NCBI GenBank assembly: GCA_037447655.1
Contig: JBBHKE010000436.1
Location: forward strand, 1 to 64,000
Direction of reading: 5' to 3'
Source of the DNA: Zygnema cylindricum
Lineage: Eukaryota; Streptophyta; Zygnematophyceae; Zygnematales; Zygnemataceae
Length of the DNA: 64,000 bases
The translations under genes and the position numbers were made by a program. Under the pieces are notes generated by a model, which was not told the origin of the DNA, made no database searches, and saw nothing but the letters and a program-made list of their open reading frames with translations. Shown one piece after another: positions 34,176-46,164 of this stretch. Each line of letters begins with the position of its first letter. Position 1 is the stretch's first letter.

Positions 34176-34390
34176 AATGTGGGATAGAAATGGGATAGAT
34201 ATGGGATAGATGTAGGATACATATAGGATACATATGTGATAGATATGGCATAGATGTGGGATAGTTATGAGATAGATGTGGGATAGTTATAGGATAGATG
34301 TGAGATAGTTATAGGATAGATGTGCGATAAATAGAGGATAGATATGGGATAGATATGGGATAGATATAGGATAAATATGGGATAGAAATA
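34176..34390. repeat. ATGGGATAGAT tandem repeat, possible LINE tail
   Basis: About 20 units of 9-12 bp of the form GGGATAGATAT. On the minus strand this follows the 3' end of the LINE remnant (34391 upward), the position where non-LTR elements commonly carry a simple-repeat tail. Confidence 0.8.
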
Positions 34391-36105
34391 AAACAACAAA
34401 ATGGATTAAAAAGCGCGATGGTAAACCATTTTGAGTCCAAAGGTACAAAAGGGTAGCATGGGCAAAAACAGAAAATCTACAAGTAGGGCAAAAAAACAAA
34501 AAAAAAAAACAGCTTGAACACATAAAAATGCTGCAAAAAAAAGGCACTCAATACAAAAAAATAAAATAAAGCAACGCATTTAAATCAACACTATAACCCA
34601 AACCTCAACAAATTAAATATCTACGGTTGCAACATTGTAAGTCTCCCAAGCGCGGGGAGCACGTTGAGGGACTCTCGAAACACGTCGACAATCCGTAACC
34701 GCAATAACCAATCGAAAGAGGATAGAAGCTTGCACTTGTTGTAAAGCCACAAATAAACACGGACTAAAAAGAAAAAAAGGCCAAAGTTGTAGGGCTCCTA
34801 GGTCTCCATCGTGCAAAAAAGCGCCACCCACAATTATAGAGAAACTCGTCCTACGTAACACCTAATCAACTAAAGTTTTTGACTGTCATCATAACAAAAT
34901 TCATCTATAAGGTCTCGGTGTGCATAATCCCGCTCCTTCGTCTTAGCGGCATCACGATCAACCACACCAACATCTTAGGCAGTTTGATTAAAGACTACAA
35001 CAAAACAAGATTCGGCAAAAAAATGTCACCAACAATGTTACGTGGACTATCTAGCAAAACAATATCAATCCGGCGAGAAAAAATAATTTGAGATACCTCC
35101 ATATGCACCACATTAATTCCCCCATTAAAAGTAATAAACACAATGGCGTCTCGAATAGTGTCGTGTTCTTTGATAAATTCTCCCCTATAAGACCAACAAA
35201 GCAAATAGACACAATCAGGCTCAAAAACACGGCTACACGAGGAAATTAGAGGGCTAAGTAAATGAGAATGTGGGAGGCCAAGACGGAATCAAAAGGCATT
35301 CTTTAATTCAATGGGTGTGAACGGTAAAGTGGATAAAAGGTGTAGCGGAAAGCTAAGCCGCGAAATTAAGTACACCACAAGAGAGAAGACGCACAGGCTA
35401 AGAATAAAAGGGAAAAGCATTGAGAAGCTCGATTGTAATGGCCATAACAACGTGGTCGGAAATTGATTCCCACACACATGGGACGGATTTCATAACAAGG
35501 ATGGAAAAAATTGGCATATCCACCAAAGCAAGAAGAGGAAGAGAACGTGTCACGTTTAGCAAGATCTAGTGGAAGGCGAACATATTGTCCAAAATCCGAG
35601 GGACCGTGGCAAGAACGAGGTGTCCCAGACCAACGAGCGAGAAATAAGAATAGAGTAAATAAGGCACCAATTTCCCATATAGACATTGGGACCATCACAG
35701 GAAAGTTGGTAGTGAACCGAATCCCCTCGCACACGCAAGAAAAGATACTTAAATACGGGCTGCAGGCCCTTACGATCAAATGCACCACGACTTAACAGCT
35801 AGTGAAGACATCCGTGAGGCTTTTATCAACGAGGAAAAGTGAGGAGAAGAAGATTAGGGTGGGAGGGGAAGTAAACATAAGGTAAGACATGTAGTGGGTT
35901 AAACACCTAGTCAATAGAGTAAACGCCATTTAGATATCGGGAATGCTAAGAAGGTCCTCCACGTGGGACAAATTTTTCTTAACAGCATCATCAAGAAATT
36001 ATGTCATCATTGTATCCGAACCAAGTGGGCAACCCAAGACACGAACACCATCGGAAGGAAGAGGAGTTTGAAAACTAAAAAGGGGGGGGTAAAAGAAAGT
36101 GTATT
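34391..36105 (-). pseudogene. LINE-type reverse transcriptase remnant, C-terminal part
   Basis: Reading the minus strand from 36105 downward, several frames joined by stops encode VLGCPLGSDTM, a FLDDAV...VEDLLSIPDI segment and a MAFTLLTRCLTH...YLM segment, then an LPLDLAKRD...GGYANF block and a METYGALGP-like decayed block near 34.8 kb. These are features of the thumb and C-terminal region of non-LTR RTs. The N-terminal half lies at 51196-51790 beyond the inserted Copia element D. Numerous stops; non-functional. Family assignment is from motif memory only. Confidence 0.6.
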
Positions 36106-37066
36106 TGTTGAAAAAGGTATTTTCTATTTTCAATCTTTTATCTGTTTGTCTATGAAGGTTCGTAAGTCCTCACACTTGTGTAGTCACTTAGGACTCAAAG
36201 ACAATCATGGCATCCTTACCCAATCAAGAAGACAGACTAAGGTAACAAGAGGCACGACATTAGAAAAACTTAGGCATCAAGACCAGGATTTTAAACCTAA
36301 GTCCTTTAGGATGACTGCTGACAGCGTAGCCGTCCACGTTATCCATTAAGTCTTAATGAAACGTTATATAAAAGGGGTGTGAATAATAATTAAAGATGTA
36401 CCTTTTCACATACTCCATTTAACGAATTATAAAACAACAGCATACACGAAATGACATTGAATTTGAATGAACGCGACTTCAAATCGGACCGCTCACAGTG
36501 GAGCCAACGCAGCGAAATGGTCATTTGGCTATTTGTGAGCTAAATATTGACGAAAGACACGTGGCAATCCACAAGTGGACGGCAAACATTACGGGAAGAG
36601 CGACCTTGGCTTAGGAACTGACAGGCGTGAGCGAGACGGCCATCCCGTACCATGGTCGTACAAGAAGTAGCGGGACGGCCATCCCGTACCATGGTCGTAC
36701 AAGAAGTATCGCGACAGCTGTACTTTTTGTACTTTATAGTCTTATAATTGGTTCAGTACAGTAATACTAGGCGGTTCAAAGAGGGAATTAGGATTTAGAC
36801 ATTTTTGAGGCACCTTTCTTTCAAAGAACTTTTGTATTTATAGGCCATATTTGGCCGGCCATAACTTACTGTTTAAGAGAGCAAATACATAAATTCATTT
36901 TGCGTCTGACTTAGAGGAGTCGGGCCTTCACAACAGTGAAGTTGCTCATTACTCTTGTTTAACTGTATGGCTTATATTTCGTCGGAAAGTCATAGGGGAA
37001 AATATTATTCTAAAGGCTTCATATAAGCTAGACACTTTGTGGTCCAATGGAGGTCACTCAATTACA
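36106..37066 (+). repeat. 5' LTR of Copia element D
   Basis: 961 bp, TGTTGAAAAAGG to AATTACA. Contains a 39-bp tandem duplication (36631-36669 and 36670-36708) and an ACACGTGG word near 36560. The last 20 bp start gag at ATG 37047. Related to the 44.9-kb LTR in its 3' part. Confidence 0.92.
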
Positions 37067-37081
37067 GGCTATGGGCCCACC
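37067..37081 (+). other. half-tRNA-type primer-binding site of element D
   Basis: GGCTATGGGCCCACC directly after the LTR's CA, one mismatch from GGTTATGGGCCCACC, the complement of the anticodon-loop region of plant initiator tRNA-Met. Confidence 0.75.
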
Positions 37082-39131
37082 TTCTAGGGTGCCCATTTTC
37101 AATAGAACGGGGTTTATATACTAGGAAACTATCATGAGGGGTGCACTTTTTGAAAAACGGCTAGGGGGCATTGTGAGTGGTCGTTTTCGGTGGCCATCTG
37201 CAAATTTGGGAATTCCACCTTGGTTTGGAAGAGCTCGATTCTTGAAGGATCTGCAAAGGGAGAGGAGGTAGATGATGATGGAGAAAGTATCGTGTTGGAC
37301 AAAGGGAACACGAAAGGGAAGGAGAAACTCACACTGGTAGTTGTTGGATCGATAGCTGTAGTGGTTGTTCAAAAAACTGAGGCAAATGATGCTGAAATTT
37401 GGGACTTCAACAACACATTGGTTAATCATTTTATACATGGGCGTCTTACTGAATTAGTTACTACACCTCACTTTCATTTGGAAAAGGATGGCGATCTGTG
37501 GGAGGCTTTTGTAAATATTTACATAAGTGGCACGATTCATCAGCGGAAGCTGGTTGATCAAAAGGTGCAAGCATATGTTTTCAAAGGTAGTTGTTGGGGA
37601 AATTCATTTTTGAGATAATGAGACCTTGGATGACTATAGTGAATGTGCTCAAAGTAAGGCCCACAGATAACTTTTCCCAAAAACCAAAAGGTTCTAGATC
37701 TAGTTCATAATGACATATGGGACCAACCAAAGTGCCTTCGATTGGAGGGAAATGATTTATGCTTACTATTACAGATGTTTGGTCTTAGTATTTTACAGTC
37801 TATTTCTTGAAAAATAAATCCGCGCCACCGCCTTATTTTAAAAAGTATAAAGCGTGGAGTGAGAAGCTTCATGAGACACCTATAAAGAGAGTGAGGAGTG
37901 ATAATGGGGGGGGACACACCTCAAATCAATTTGTGGATTTTTTGAAAGAGAAAGGGGTTTAACACCAAAAAACTCTTCCAAAGAATCCGGAACAAAATGG
38001 TTTAGTTGAGAGACTAAATCGGACATTAAGTGATAGTGCCCGTAGTATGTTATCGGATAAAAAGATAAGAAAACGCTTCTAGGCAAACGCCATGAAATGT
38101 GCTAATTACCTTAAGAATAAAGTCCTTACCTCGGCAGTGAAAGGTCAAACGCCTTATGAAAGATGGACCGGGAGAAAACAAAATATCTCACACTTAAAGG
38201 TGTTCGGAAGTCAAGTTTTTAGTCTAAATGCATAAAAATCTGATTAGAAGTTAGATGCAAGGGGAAAATTGGGGTACTTACTTGGATATGATGAAAATTT
38301 TAAGGGATATAGATTTTATGATCTCAATAAATAAGATATCATCCTAGTAAAACACTTGGTAGTTATGGATGAAGGAAAGTTGGTAGATCCCTTTAAATAT
38401 ACTTAACCGGTCTAAATTAGAATTCAATTCGAAAGTGAGTAAGATTCAAATTCATTTACCCCAACTTTGGCTGAGCCAAAGTTTGCAGATAAAGAGAAAA
38501 ATCTGAGCGAGGATGACTCTCTCTTGGAGCCACAATTTCCCGTTCAAACCTAGGAAGAGAACAAGGAAAGACCACATTTTACTAAACCCCAATTTTATTC
38601 GGAAGCAATTAAGAGTCGGGAGATGGATGTCAGCCATTAATGATGAGATGGCTTTCATTATGGGAGCTAACACATAGGTTGTGGTAGAATGTCCCCCGGA
38701 CATAAAGCCGATAGGATGCAAATGGGCGTTTAAGTTGAAACTCAACCCAAATAACACTATCGAGCGATAGAAGGCTAGATTAGTGGCCAAAGAGTTCACA
38801 CAAAAGGAAGGGATCGATTATCAGGAGACCTTTGCTCTGATTTCCCTACGTCCAGATTCTACTTAGTTTGGCGGCAGCGGAAGAGATGGAAGTGAACCAA
38901 ATGGACCTCAAAAACGGTTTTATTACACTGAGAATTAGAAGAAGAGATCTTCATGTGACAGCCTGAAAGGTTTGTGGAGAAAAGAAAAGAAAGTAAGGTG
39001 TGCAAATAGATAAAGTCCCTTTATGAAATAAAGCACGTTCCACACCAATGGAATAAGAAGCTGGACGAGTTTTTGACAAATTTGGGATATATCTGAATCA
39101 ATCGGATCACTCCATCTATCTTTTTGAGGAT

Positions 39132-40224
39132 TGTTGTTTTAAAGACTTGACTTTGTACACACCTATTTTAGTGTAGTCTTAATAATATGGTATGAGGAGT
39201 ACGTAATTTGGGGGAGAAAGCAAATCATAAGTTTACGTAATTTGATATGTATGTATTATGGATACAGATGCATTATTCGGATGGATTCACGAATTGGGGG
39301 AGCAAACGTACGGAGCGTCTTATTTGACAAGTGAACGTTAAAATAAGTCAGCGGCATTTATGGCGAAAGACGCAATTTTGGTACTAAAAGATTTGGAGGG
39401 TACGAATTAATTTCGGCAAGTGGTCTGTAGTACATTTGGAGGGTGAACGACGTCCGCCGATATTTTTGTGGGTTCAGACTTTTTTTGATGATGTATTACC
39501 AAGTGGGTTGTATGATTCTGATGTCGGTTAGCTACATGGACTTGTTGTCAAGTGACTAAGCAAGTTGACGTTTAGTATGCAGATTTTGCAGAGGTGTCGG
39601 TGTAAATATTTAATAAAACAAAGGTTTGTCTTTTTGCTAATTAGTTTATTAGTGTAGATTCATTCATTCTAACATACCTCGAATTATTCGGGTATAATTA
39701 AAATAATTTAGGTAGATAACATACGACTCATATGCCTTCGTACATTCAGTAGTGAACTCTTTGAGTATAACTTGTAGGACGTAGATTATTTTTATTATCA
39801 CAGTCAAGTTTATCAAAGTAATGGCAGATTGTTATTCTCAAATTTAACTTGTTGGTGTGATCACTTTGATAGATGTTTTGATGTGAAACTTTGTGAAGAT
39901 ATTTTATGATCTAGAAAATATATGTGTGTGTAGTTTCAGTCGGTTCTGATATCTCCGTAGAATTCCGTGAGAAGTCAACCTGGTTAGTTTGAGAAGTTGT
40001 CAGCTGTTTTTCGGAAACTATAGAGCTTATATCTTCTATATTCCTTGGTTGATTTGGCTGAAACTATGGTATTTTACAGTGTCTATAGTATACTACACAT
40101 TGGTGAAATTTGAGATGTTTCTTTTATTTTGGAGTAATATGTGTTGTCTGAAACACAACTATTTTTGGAGTAGTCTGTGGTGCTTCCGAGAGGAATCCAT
40201 GGCTCAAATGGGCTATGGACAACA
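39132..40224. mobile_element. solo LTR, 1093 bp, TSD AGGAT
   Basis: Begins TGTTGT and ends ACAACA, a 6-bp terminal inversion with TG...CA ends, and is flanked by AGGAT at 39127-39131 and 40225-40229. It interrupts the RT of element D exactly: the SDHSIYLF motif lies before it and IIFIAIYVDD follows. No open frame of note. Its parent family is not otherwise seen in the window. Confidence 0.9.
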
Positions 40225-41248
40225 AGGATGAGGAAGGTATAATTTTCATTGCCATCTATGTTGATGATTCGCTTGTTTTGAGTAAATCAATGGAGAAAAT
40301 TGATGGATTGAAAAAGGATCTAAAGAGTAGACTTGAAATGAAGGACTTAGGGGAAGCAAAATATATTTTGAGAATTTAGATAGAGAGGGATGGAGAGAAG
40401 AAAATAATAAGACGAACTCAAAAAGAAGCAATCGCAAACATGCTTGAAAAATTTTAAATGGATAAGGCAAATAGTTGTACAACTCGAAGTGATTTAAAGA
40501 AGGGAAATGAGGGGAGCTCAAAAGGGGTAGTTATGGTATTGGATGATGAGTTAGGACCGGAGGAAAGAAGGTTTATGCAGAATATAATGTACAGACAAGT
40601 TGTCGATAGTTTAACATTTTTTATGAATTGAACCTGTTCAATAAAGCAGCGGCTATAGGAATATTAAGTAGGAGTCTAAATGACCCTAGGAAGAAAGATA
40701 CGGAAGCGACCAAGAGAGTCACGCGGTAATTGATACGAACGAGCGATCTGTGGTTGCATTTGGGGGAGGGGGTAATACTAACAACACCACTTGGAGTGAT
40801 GCCTATTAGGTGGATGCTCCGATGAGGAAGTTGATATCTAGGTATGTGTTGTATGTTGGGAATAAGGCTTGCTATTCGAGCAACATGCAACAAAAGGTGA
40901 TTGCTCAGTCCACCATGGAGGTCGAGTATATATCCTCTTGTTCGGTTGTAAAAGAATTGTTGTGGGTGAAATCATTGCTCAAGAACTTAGGTATATGAAG
41001 AATGCAGTGAAAAAAATATTTTGTGATAATCAAGTTGCAATCGCAATCGCAGAAAATCCAAAATATCACTTCAAAGCAAAACATATGGATATCAGATTGA
41101 GCTTTGTTCGAGAGAGTTGAGAATAAAATCATTAGATAGGAATATAGACCAGATTAGGAGATTGTAGCAGATATGATGACGAAACCTGTGCCTTCTCCCA
41201 AATTGGTAATTTGTAGGGAGAACTGTGGACTAAAGCAAAAGATAGATT

Positions 41249-41263
41249 AGAAAATAAGGGGAG
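41249..41263 (+). other. polypurine tract of element D
   Basis: AGAAAATAAGGGGAG immediately before the 3' LTR TG at 41264; identical to the tract of the Gag-only element at 48168-48182. Confidence 0.85.
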
Positions 41264-41469
41264 TGTTGAAAAGGATATTTTCTATTTTCTCTCATTTGTC
41301 AATCAGTCTATGAAGGTTTTAAAGTCCTCACACTTGTTTTAATGACTAAGGACTCAAACATAGTCATGGCTGCCTTAGGCAGTTAGGAAGACAGACTAAG
41401 GTAGCAGGAGGCATAACTCTTAGCAAAACTTAGGCGTCCAAACCAAGATTTAATCATAGGTCGTACAAG
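41264..41469 (+). repeat. 3' LTR of element D, first part
   Basis: Aligns with 36106 onward (TGTTGAAAAGGATATTTTC, TCCTCACACTTGT, GGACTCAAA). Interrupted at 41469/41470 by the hAT. Confidence 0.9.
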
Positions 41470-42004
41470 TAGTGTTGGTTATCGTGTAGTTCATATCGCG
41501 GTAATTTTGATATTCGATATATCGAATATCGATCGAGGAAATTCCTCGATATATCGTACCGTGACCATCATAAATTATCGCGAAATATATCGCGATATAT
41601 TGTATTTTATAAAATAAATTTTTTATTTAATATGTTGTTTTAGCGATGACGACAATTTTTCTGAAACGCAACGTATGACGTGATTTTTGTTCCAAAACTT
41701 AAAAGGTAACGCCGCAAAATGTAACCAACGAAAAAGTACTAATATTGTAATACTAATTTATATAGCTACTTATTTAGTACGTACTATGATACATAAATTC
41801 ACATATGAAAACTTGAAACCCACAATAATTTAGTCAAAGTATGATATGAAAAAAAAAAACAGACTGTTCGTTTTAGGCATGAAGGCACGAATACCTACCA
41901 ATCTCCAATCTGCAATCTGCAAGCAAATTGGTAGCGATTATTACATTAGTACTTATCCACTTCCAGCGATTAATAGTTTGCAAAGGTTATATTTTTGTTT
42001 TCTC

Positions 42005-44070
42005 CATGGATTCCCACGGGATGGGAGGCACCATGGGAGGTGAAGAGGATAATGACACTGAACTAGTTCCGGATATGGAAACAATGGAGTTAGAATATTT
42101 ATCGAAAATTGCAGATCATCTTAGGGAAGCAATAAAGGTTGTTTCCAAATGAGTGAATTCAAAAGTTTGGCATCATTTTAAAGTCCTACATGATGGGAAG
42201 CATCCAGACAAAGCTTTTTGTAATCATTGTTCTATGCTCGTTGCGAGAGGGAAGTCAATGAGTCCTACAAATTTACTATCTCATTTAAAGGTTCATCATA
42301 AGAAGTTATTTGTAGGTGATACGTTGAAAGAAATGGAAGAAAAGCCAGAAGCTATGGAGGATTTCGTACAGTGAGGATCGGCAACATTATTCAAAGATAG
42401 ACTCATTCGGTGGATAGTGTTAGACTACCAGCCACTAAATGTGGTGGAGAGCCCTGAATTTTGAGAGATGATCAATGGCTTAGTGTGGTGGAGAGCCCTG
42501 AATTTCGAGAGATGATCTTCGAGAGATGATCAAGGGCTTGGCGCCAAAGGTGGCGATACCAGATCGGCGTGGAATAATATCCAGAATGGAGGAAATCGAA
42601 ATAAAGGTTCGTCTAAGTTTAGGGAAACTCTTGCAAGGTGAAACTTTCAGCGTTACCATGGACACATGGACATCTTTTTCAAATGAATCCTATTGTTCTA
42701 TGACGGCTCACTTTATCAACTCCGAATGGGAACTTCAAAATGTTTGTTTAGGTTGCTCTCCATTTCCTGGTAGCCATACAGCAGAAGCGATTGGTGAGAA
42801 ACTTAAGGAAATGTTGGGAGGATATAGTATTTATGAGACATCGGTAGCTGTTTGTGTTACGGATACAGCGGTTGCTATGAAAAAACCAGGGAAATCCATG
42901 TCTTGTGATTGGCATGGTTGCATGGACCATTCGTTGGAGCTAGTTACGGGAAAGTTTTTTAATGGTCCTAGTGTTGCACAACATTTGGAAAGTGCACGCA
43001 ATCTTGTGGGATTTTTTCGAAGCTCACCGAGAGCAACTAATATCGTTAAAAATATTGTTAGTGAAATAAAGTGGAAGGTTTTAATACCAGATGTAGCCAC
43101 TAGGTGGTGGTTTACATACTCCATGCTCTCTTCGATTTTGCATTTGAAAACTCCAGTAAAGGCACTTATGACAAAATTTTACCACTAAATGCGAGGTTGA
43201 GTGAAGAGACATGGATGGTCATCGAGAGAGGTGTTGTTCAACCCACCAACGTAACCAATAAACCCACCCCATCCCACTCAAGAACTCCTGAGTCAAAACC
43301 CCACCGATCAAACCGCCTAGGGACTAGATCCAAGGACGAAAACCCAGGATTTAACCCTATGAGGTAGATAGGGTATGGCAAGAGATTGTGAACATGATGT
43401 TGGGTAAATTTGACATTGATGCCGAATTGATTTAAAATTGTGAGGGTGGTAGTGAAGGGTTGTTGATGGAAATCGAAAACAGCTCAAATGAAAAAGGTGT
43501 GGATGAACTTGATGACGATGATGAGGATGACATCTTCAAAGCATTACAAAAAGATCATCCCATTTCCATGTCTTCGGTAAAGGAATCCGTTCTAAAACCT
43601 TTGACCTCGGAACTCACTCGAGATGAGTTCAAGGTTCATTTGCTTCAAGAAGTTTAACTTTACAAAGGAAAAAGTGTTTCGGAACATTTGGAACACAATC
43701 GGGGAAACCCATTTAAGTGGTGGGACGAAAAGAAAAATTTGCTTCTCACATTGAGCTCTTTGGCTCGTATAATTCTAGCTATACCGGCCACTTCGGCTTT
43801 TTTCGAGCGAATATTTTTCATTGCTGGCCAAGTCAACACGGTCAAGCAAAACCGCTTGTCTCCGGAATCAGTTTAAAGACTTGTTTTCCTCAAAGGTCCT
43901 TAAAAAGCAACAGAATCGCTCATCAATATTTGTGATGATAAAGAAAAGAAGATTGAAATGGAGGAAAACATTAACGACAACGAGCACAATAAAGTTGTTG
44001 CTAAAAAACGTCGGAAAGAAACGGTAAAGGAAATTGGAGATTGGTGGAATAATTTATCCAACAAAAAATG
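42005..44070 (+). pseudogene. hAT transposase, broken
   Basis: ATG near 42005 opens a frame ended by TGA at 42150; the same frame then continues with a BED zinc finger (VWHHFKVL, CNHC, NLLSHLKVHH; 42153-42374). The catalytic RNase-H-like part is 42526-43188: VTMDTWTSF (first Asp), CVTDTAVAM (second Asp) and VATRWWFTYSML. A frameshift near 43.18 kb and an unrelated Pro/Thr/Asn-rich patch at 43240-43370 replace part of the middle. The C-terminal dimerisation domain survives at 43688-43876 (NPFKWWDEK, LAIPATSAFFERIFFIAG, NRLSPESV), followed by a basic tail with stops. The middle is about 400 bp shorter than usual. It belongs to the hAT (Ac-like) superfamily and is non-functional as read. Confidence 0.9.
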
Positions 44071-44315
44071 ATTTTACAGAATTATGTTTTTTAGGGAAGA
44101 TTTGTAGGGTGCATATTTATGATTGTTTGATTTTCAGTTTATTAGTTGGAGAAACATTAGATAATTTTGATTTGGATTTCGAATATTGGGAAATTGAAAA
44201 ATTAGAAAATTCGAGATTTTGGGATTATGGGATAATTACGTGTTTGAATGTGGGAAATGTTAAATTATTCGCAAAACAAGGACATAGCGCAGTTTAAAAC
44301 CTCAAGGAATTTGAT

Positions 44316-44722
44316 TTTTAATTTGACGAATTGCATTTTTATTTTTATAATTTTTTTTTCTATTTTTATCAAATACTATTTGAAGTGTACAAAATGTGAA
44401 TTTTTATTCTTGTTTTTAGGGGCTATTTATTGAAGTGTTTGAAATGTGATTTTTTACTTTTACTTTTATGAATTATTTTATGAAGTGTACAAAATGAGAA
44501 TTTGTATTATTATTTTTATTAATTATTTTATGTAGTGTACAAAATGTGATTTTTTATTATTATTTTATTTATTAATTTTTGAAGTGTATAAAATGTAAAC
44601 TTTTATTATTATTTTTATTCAATATTTTATGAAGTGTGCAAAATGAGAATTCTTATTTATATATATATATATTTTTTTTTGAAGTGTACAAATTGTAAAA
44701 TCTTATTGTTATTTTTATTAAT
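44316..44722. repeat. AT-rich tandem repeat, period about 50 bp
   Basis: The word GAAGTGTACAAAATGTGA recurs at about 44380, 44433, 44480, 44532, 44580, 44630 and 44681, separated by TTTTATTATTATTTTTATT. Seven degenerate units within the hAT downstream of its transposase. Confidence 0.8.
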
Positions 44723-44945
44723 TGGAGTAGCAGTAGCTAGTACTACCGGCTACAGTAGCACAAGCTAGACCTACTAGCAACAGCAGCAGTACCATTGCCA
44801 GCCGCTAATACTACAGGCAGCAGCAGGTAGTACTTCTAGCAGCAACAACTAGTACCACTGCTAGCAGCACCTAGTACTACTCGCAGCCAGCAGCTAGTAC
44901 TACTGGCAGCATGAGCTAGTACTACTGGCAGCAACAGGTAGTACT
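44723..44945. repeat. CAGCAGCTAGTACTACTGG minisatellite, left part
   Basis: Units of 19-24 bp, CAGCAGCTAGTACTACTGG with extra CAG triplets. Continues after the LTR element at 49422-50135; the GTACT in each unit is the target duplicated by that insertion. Confidence 0.92.
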
Positions 44946-45564
44946 TGTTGAAATGTATGTATTTTCCAGGTCTGTATTGCAAAAAATAAATAGAGTAAGT
45001 CAACAAAGGCAGCCTGCTTCTTGCTCAAATCTCTTCGGTCCTCATACTTGTTGCAGTCACTGAAGACTAGAGAGAGAGCTAGAGCCATGGCCGTCTAAAG
45101 AGGATAGGCTAATTCGTCGTTTGTACCAAAATGATTGTGCCGAGTTTCGGATTTGATCCTGGTACCTACACACTATATTAGATGTTGGCTTTAGCCAATA
45201 GCTTAGAGGAAACGATGGCATGTTTGGGGTACAATAGGTATTTATCAGCGTAGAAGTAGAGAGTTCTAACAAACTAACAAATAACCAAAAACTGCTCTTG
45301 ACCAGATTTGAACCATCATCTATGGTTATATTTGTAGAGGTAAGCCTTAACCAATAAGGCGTTATCGAAACAATACACGTGATGGGTTTTATAAATAGAT
45401 AAACTTTAACTTAACAGCTAATTGACAGCAGACTTACCAAAAGGAGCAATTCCTGCATGTACGCGAATCTGAACCGTGTAAAATATGTTTTGATCGGACG
45501 GCCGGTATTATAGCCGCCACGCGAAGTGAGCTTTTGGCGGCATACGGAGATAGCGTCACGCGGT

Positions 45565-45574
45565 GCCACGTGGC
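45565..45574. promoter_or_regulatory. perfect G-box GCCACGTGGC in LTR
   Basis: A 10-bp palindromic ACGT element, a bZIP/bHLH target in plants, about 130 bp upstream of the TATA box. Conserved in the 3' LTR (48802-48811) and in the relic LTR at 18409-18418. Confidence 0.6.
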
Positions 45575-45701
45575 GCCACATTATTTGATACCGGAGAAGA
45601 TGGAAGGAGGAACCATGGCTTCCGATTTGACATGTGTCACCTTGTAGACCTTGTCGTACAATGGTCGTACAATAAGTACATCGCCCATTGTACCTTCTTG
45701 T

Positions 45702-45710
45702 ACTATATAG
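45702..45710 (+). promoter_or_regulatory. TATA box of the LTR promoter
   Basis: ACTATATAG downstream of the G-box and upstream of the gag ATG by about 460 bp; also present in the LTR fragment at 18.28-19.03 kb. Confidence 0.5.
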
Positions 45711-46164
45711 TGTTCCTATTGGACTAGGGTTTAGTAGTAGGTAGTCGTGAGTAGGCAGACCGAGACTTAGTAATATTTAGGTACCTCTCTCTCTAAGAGA
45801 GCTTGTAACTATAAAGGTCATCTTTGACCAGCCATAACTTAATGCTCGGGTGAGCAAATTCAGTGATTCTTTTTGCTGCGGACTCGGGGGAGTCCAAGCT
45901 ACACAAGGGTGTAGTCGGTCAGAGTCTTTGCGTGCCAGGGTGGCACTTATTCAGTGGGAAAGTCAAAGTGGGGAATATTGTCCAAAACACATATTGAAGC
46001 TTTGCATTTTGTGGTGGAACTGAGCACACAGAAGGTCTTCTTTTCACAGGGGTGAAGGTATATTGGGGTTCTTATTGTCAAGGGATCATTTATTTGGGTT
46101 TATATCAACTTGGAGTCGGCACTATCTAGATTAGCTTCTTTTGGATCTGCGAATTCTGTGGGCA

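Larger units (their letters stand above)
37047..41120 (+). pseudogene. Copia element D gag-pol, heavily decayed
   Basis: Gag starts in the LTR (ATG 37047, then Q-A-M-G-P-P-S-R). The best gag frame, 37190-37618, matches the Gag at 46165-48153 (shared EIWDFNNTL / KIWEYKNTI and KLVDQKVQAYVFKG / QLVKQEIEAYVYKG). The zinc knuckle and protease are missing. Integrase at about 37715-38420 keeps SDNGGG, NGLVERLNRTL, TPYERWTG and FGSQVF among stops. RT at about 38620-39131 (GCKWAFKLKLNPNN, ARLVAKEFTQKEGIDY) resumes after the solo LTR at 40225 with IFIAIYVDDSLVL and MKDLGEAKYI. RNase H (40850-41110) has STMEVEYISS and CDNQVAIAIAENPKYHFKAKHMDI. Non-functional. Confidence 0.92.

Noticed and set aside
39989-40231. 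80-codon frame in the solo LTR
   Set aside because: Lies across the LTR end and RT of element D; no conserved motif.
45288-45372. Genuine tRNA gene
   Set aside because: The acceptor and anticodon stems do not pair; kept only as a low-interest tRNA-like observation.
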